Notes under the pieces: model-generated
What the model saw: only the letters and a program-made list of their open reading frames with translations
The model's database searches: none
What the model was told of the DNA's origin: nothing
Part shown: piece by piece, positions 6,126 to 7,011 of the stretch
How positions within the stretch are numbered: the stretch's first letter is position 1
Layout of the letters: the number at the start of each line of letters is the position of its first letter
Program-made: the position numbers and the translations under genes
NCBI GenBank assembly: GCA_029098065.1
Contig: JAQXNP010000137.1
Coordinates: 1-7,011 of the forward strand
From: Clostridiales bacterium
Lineage (GTDB): Bacteria > Bacillota > Clostridia > Oscillospirales > Oscillospiraceae
Direction of reading: 5' to 3'
Length of the DNA stretch: 7,011 nucleotides

Positions 6126-7011
6126 TCAGTAGTTCAGCATATGGCCCATCCGGCGCTGCTTGGTCCGCAGGTAGAACAGGTCGTCCTGGGTGGCCTCCAT
6201 CTGAATGGGGACCCGCTCCACAATCTCCAGCCCGAAGTCAGAGAGCTGGTAGACCTTGTCGGGGTTGTTGGTCAGAAGCCGCATGGTCCGGATGCCCAGG
6301 TCCCGCAGGATCTGCGCCCCGGTCCAGTACTCCCGCAGGTCGGGGGCGAAGCCCAGCTTCACATTGGCGTCCACCGTGTCGAAGCCCTTCTCCTGCAGCT
6401 CATAGGCCTTCAGCTTGTTGATGAGGCCGATGCCCCGGCCCTCCTGGCGCATGTAGAGCAGCACGCCCCGGCCCTCCGCCTCGATCTGCTGCATGGCGGC
6501 GGCGAGCTGCTGGCCGCAGTCACAGCGCCGGGAGCCGAACACGTCGCCGGTGAGGCACTCGGAGTGGACCCGGCACAGCACATTCTGTCCGTCTCCGACG
6601 TCCCCCTTCACCAGGGCCACATGGTGTTCCCCGGTCAGGTCGTTGACATAGCCGTAAATCTGGAAATCTCCACAGCGGGTGGGCCTCTTGGCGCAGGCCT
6701 GGCGCACCACATGTTTGTCGTGGCGGCGGCAGTAATCCTGCAGGGCCTTGATGGTGATGACCTTCAGCCCCCACTCTCTGGCCTTTTCCAACAGTTCGGT
6801 GGTACGCATCATGGTGCCGTCGTCCCGCATGATCTCACAGCACAGGCCGCACTGGGACAGCCCGGCCAGACGGCACAGGTCCACCGTGGCCTCGGTGTGG
6901 CCGTTCCGGGTGAGGACCCCTCCCCGCCGGGCCACCAGGGGAAACACGTGGCCGGGCCGGCGCAGGTCCTCCGGCCTGGTGGTCAGGTCCACGCATTTGC
7001 GGCAGGTGTAG
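6126..7011 (-). CDS. ribBA: Bifunctional 3,4-dihydroxy-2-butanone 4-phosphate synthase / GTP cyclohydrolase II, 5' part beyond window
   Basis: The frame is open to the right edge, so the true start lies outside and about 295 residues are visible. The first part is the end of the RibB domain: [25 protein letters not shown] and [10 protein letters not shown], conserved in enzymes that form dihydroxybutanone phosphate from ribulose 5-phosphate. The second part is a full RibA domain, which opens GTP: the zinc-binding cysteines are in [18 protein letters not shown], followed by [20 protein letters not shown] and [12 protein letters not shown], and [12 protein letters not shown] at 6992 would give a shorter frame but would cut the RibB domain in half, and the codons upstream continue in frame with a family-like sequence, so it is not the start. 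RibBA supplies both branches of riboflavin synthesis and is followed directly by ribH. ribD and ribE probably lie further right. Confidence 0.95.
   Translation of the reverse strand, partial: YTCRKCVDLTTRPEDLRRPGHVFPLVARRGGVLTRNGHTEATVDLCRLAGLSQCGLCCEIMRDDGTMMRTTELLEKAREWGLKVITIKALQDYCRRHDKHVVRQACAKRPTRCGDFQIYGYVNDLTGEHHVALVKGDVGDGQNVLCRVHSECLTGDVFGSRRCDCGQQLAAAMQQIEAEGRGVLLYMRQEGRGIGLINKLKAYELQEKGFDTVDANVKLGFAPDLREYWTGAQILRDLGIRTMRLLTNNPDKVYQLSDFGLEIVERVPIQMEATQDDLFYLRTKQRRMGHMLNY

Overview
The window looks like a chromosomal piece of an anaerobic Bacillota, probably class Clostridia, with an Oscillospirales-like gut organism as the best guess. The basis is a fairly GC-rich sequence with strong AGGAGG-type ribosome binding sites, hairpin-plus-T terminators, a T-box-like trp leader, a YitT-family membrane protein, a clostridial-style acyl-ACP thioesterase and a ribBA-ribH operon end. 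This taxonomic call is inference from gene content, not from a marker gene.

Layout. Positions 1-114 hold two tandem hairpins in front of trpE. The first has the CGTCC(T)T...AGGGACG plus T-run form that usually closes a T-box riboswitch. Positions 115-2620 hold what remains of a tryptophan operon: a complete trpE, the first half of trpG (4-base overlap with trpE), and then, with no spacer, trpA lacking its start codon. The rest of trpG and all of trpD, trpC, trpF and trpB are missing between them. A strong terminator closes the operon. Positions 2700-3396 hold a promoter and a YitT-family multispanning membrane protein. Positions 3397-3660 hold a perfect 16-bp inverted repeat and a 33-bp-spaced direct repeat before an XRE-family regulator fused to four predicted membrane helices (3661-4338). 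Positions 4339-4713 hold a strong promoter followed about 110 bases later by a perfect terminator, which suggests a short RNA or an attenuated leader. An acyl-ACP thioesterase follows (4714-5472). A 154-base convergent spacer separates it from the minus-strand riboflavin genes ribH (5627-6094) and ribBA (6126 to beyond the right edge).

How the genes work together. TrpE and TrpG would form anthranilate synthase, and TrpA would finish tryptophan synthesis. As the sequence stands, the glutaminase triad and five or so enzymatic steps are gone, so this locus cannot make tryptophan. Either the strain carries a deletion or the join is an assembly artefact. RibBA supplies both precursors of lumazine and RibH condenses them, so these two act in series. 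The YitT protein, the XRE-membrane protein and the thioesterase are single-gene units with no visible functional link to each other.

I do not see a convincing new multi-gene system here. The points most worth checking are the trpG/trpA junction, the alternative base-pairing in the trp leader, the promoter-terminator pair before the thioesterase, and apparent active-site substitutions in that thioesterase.
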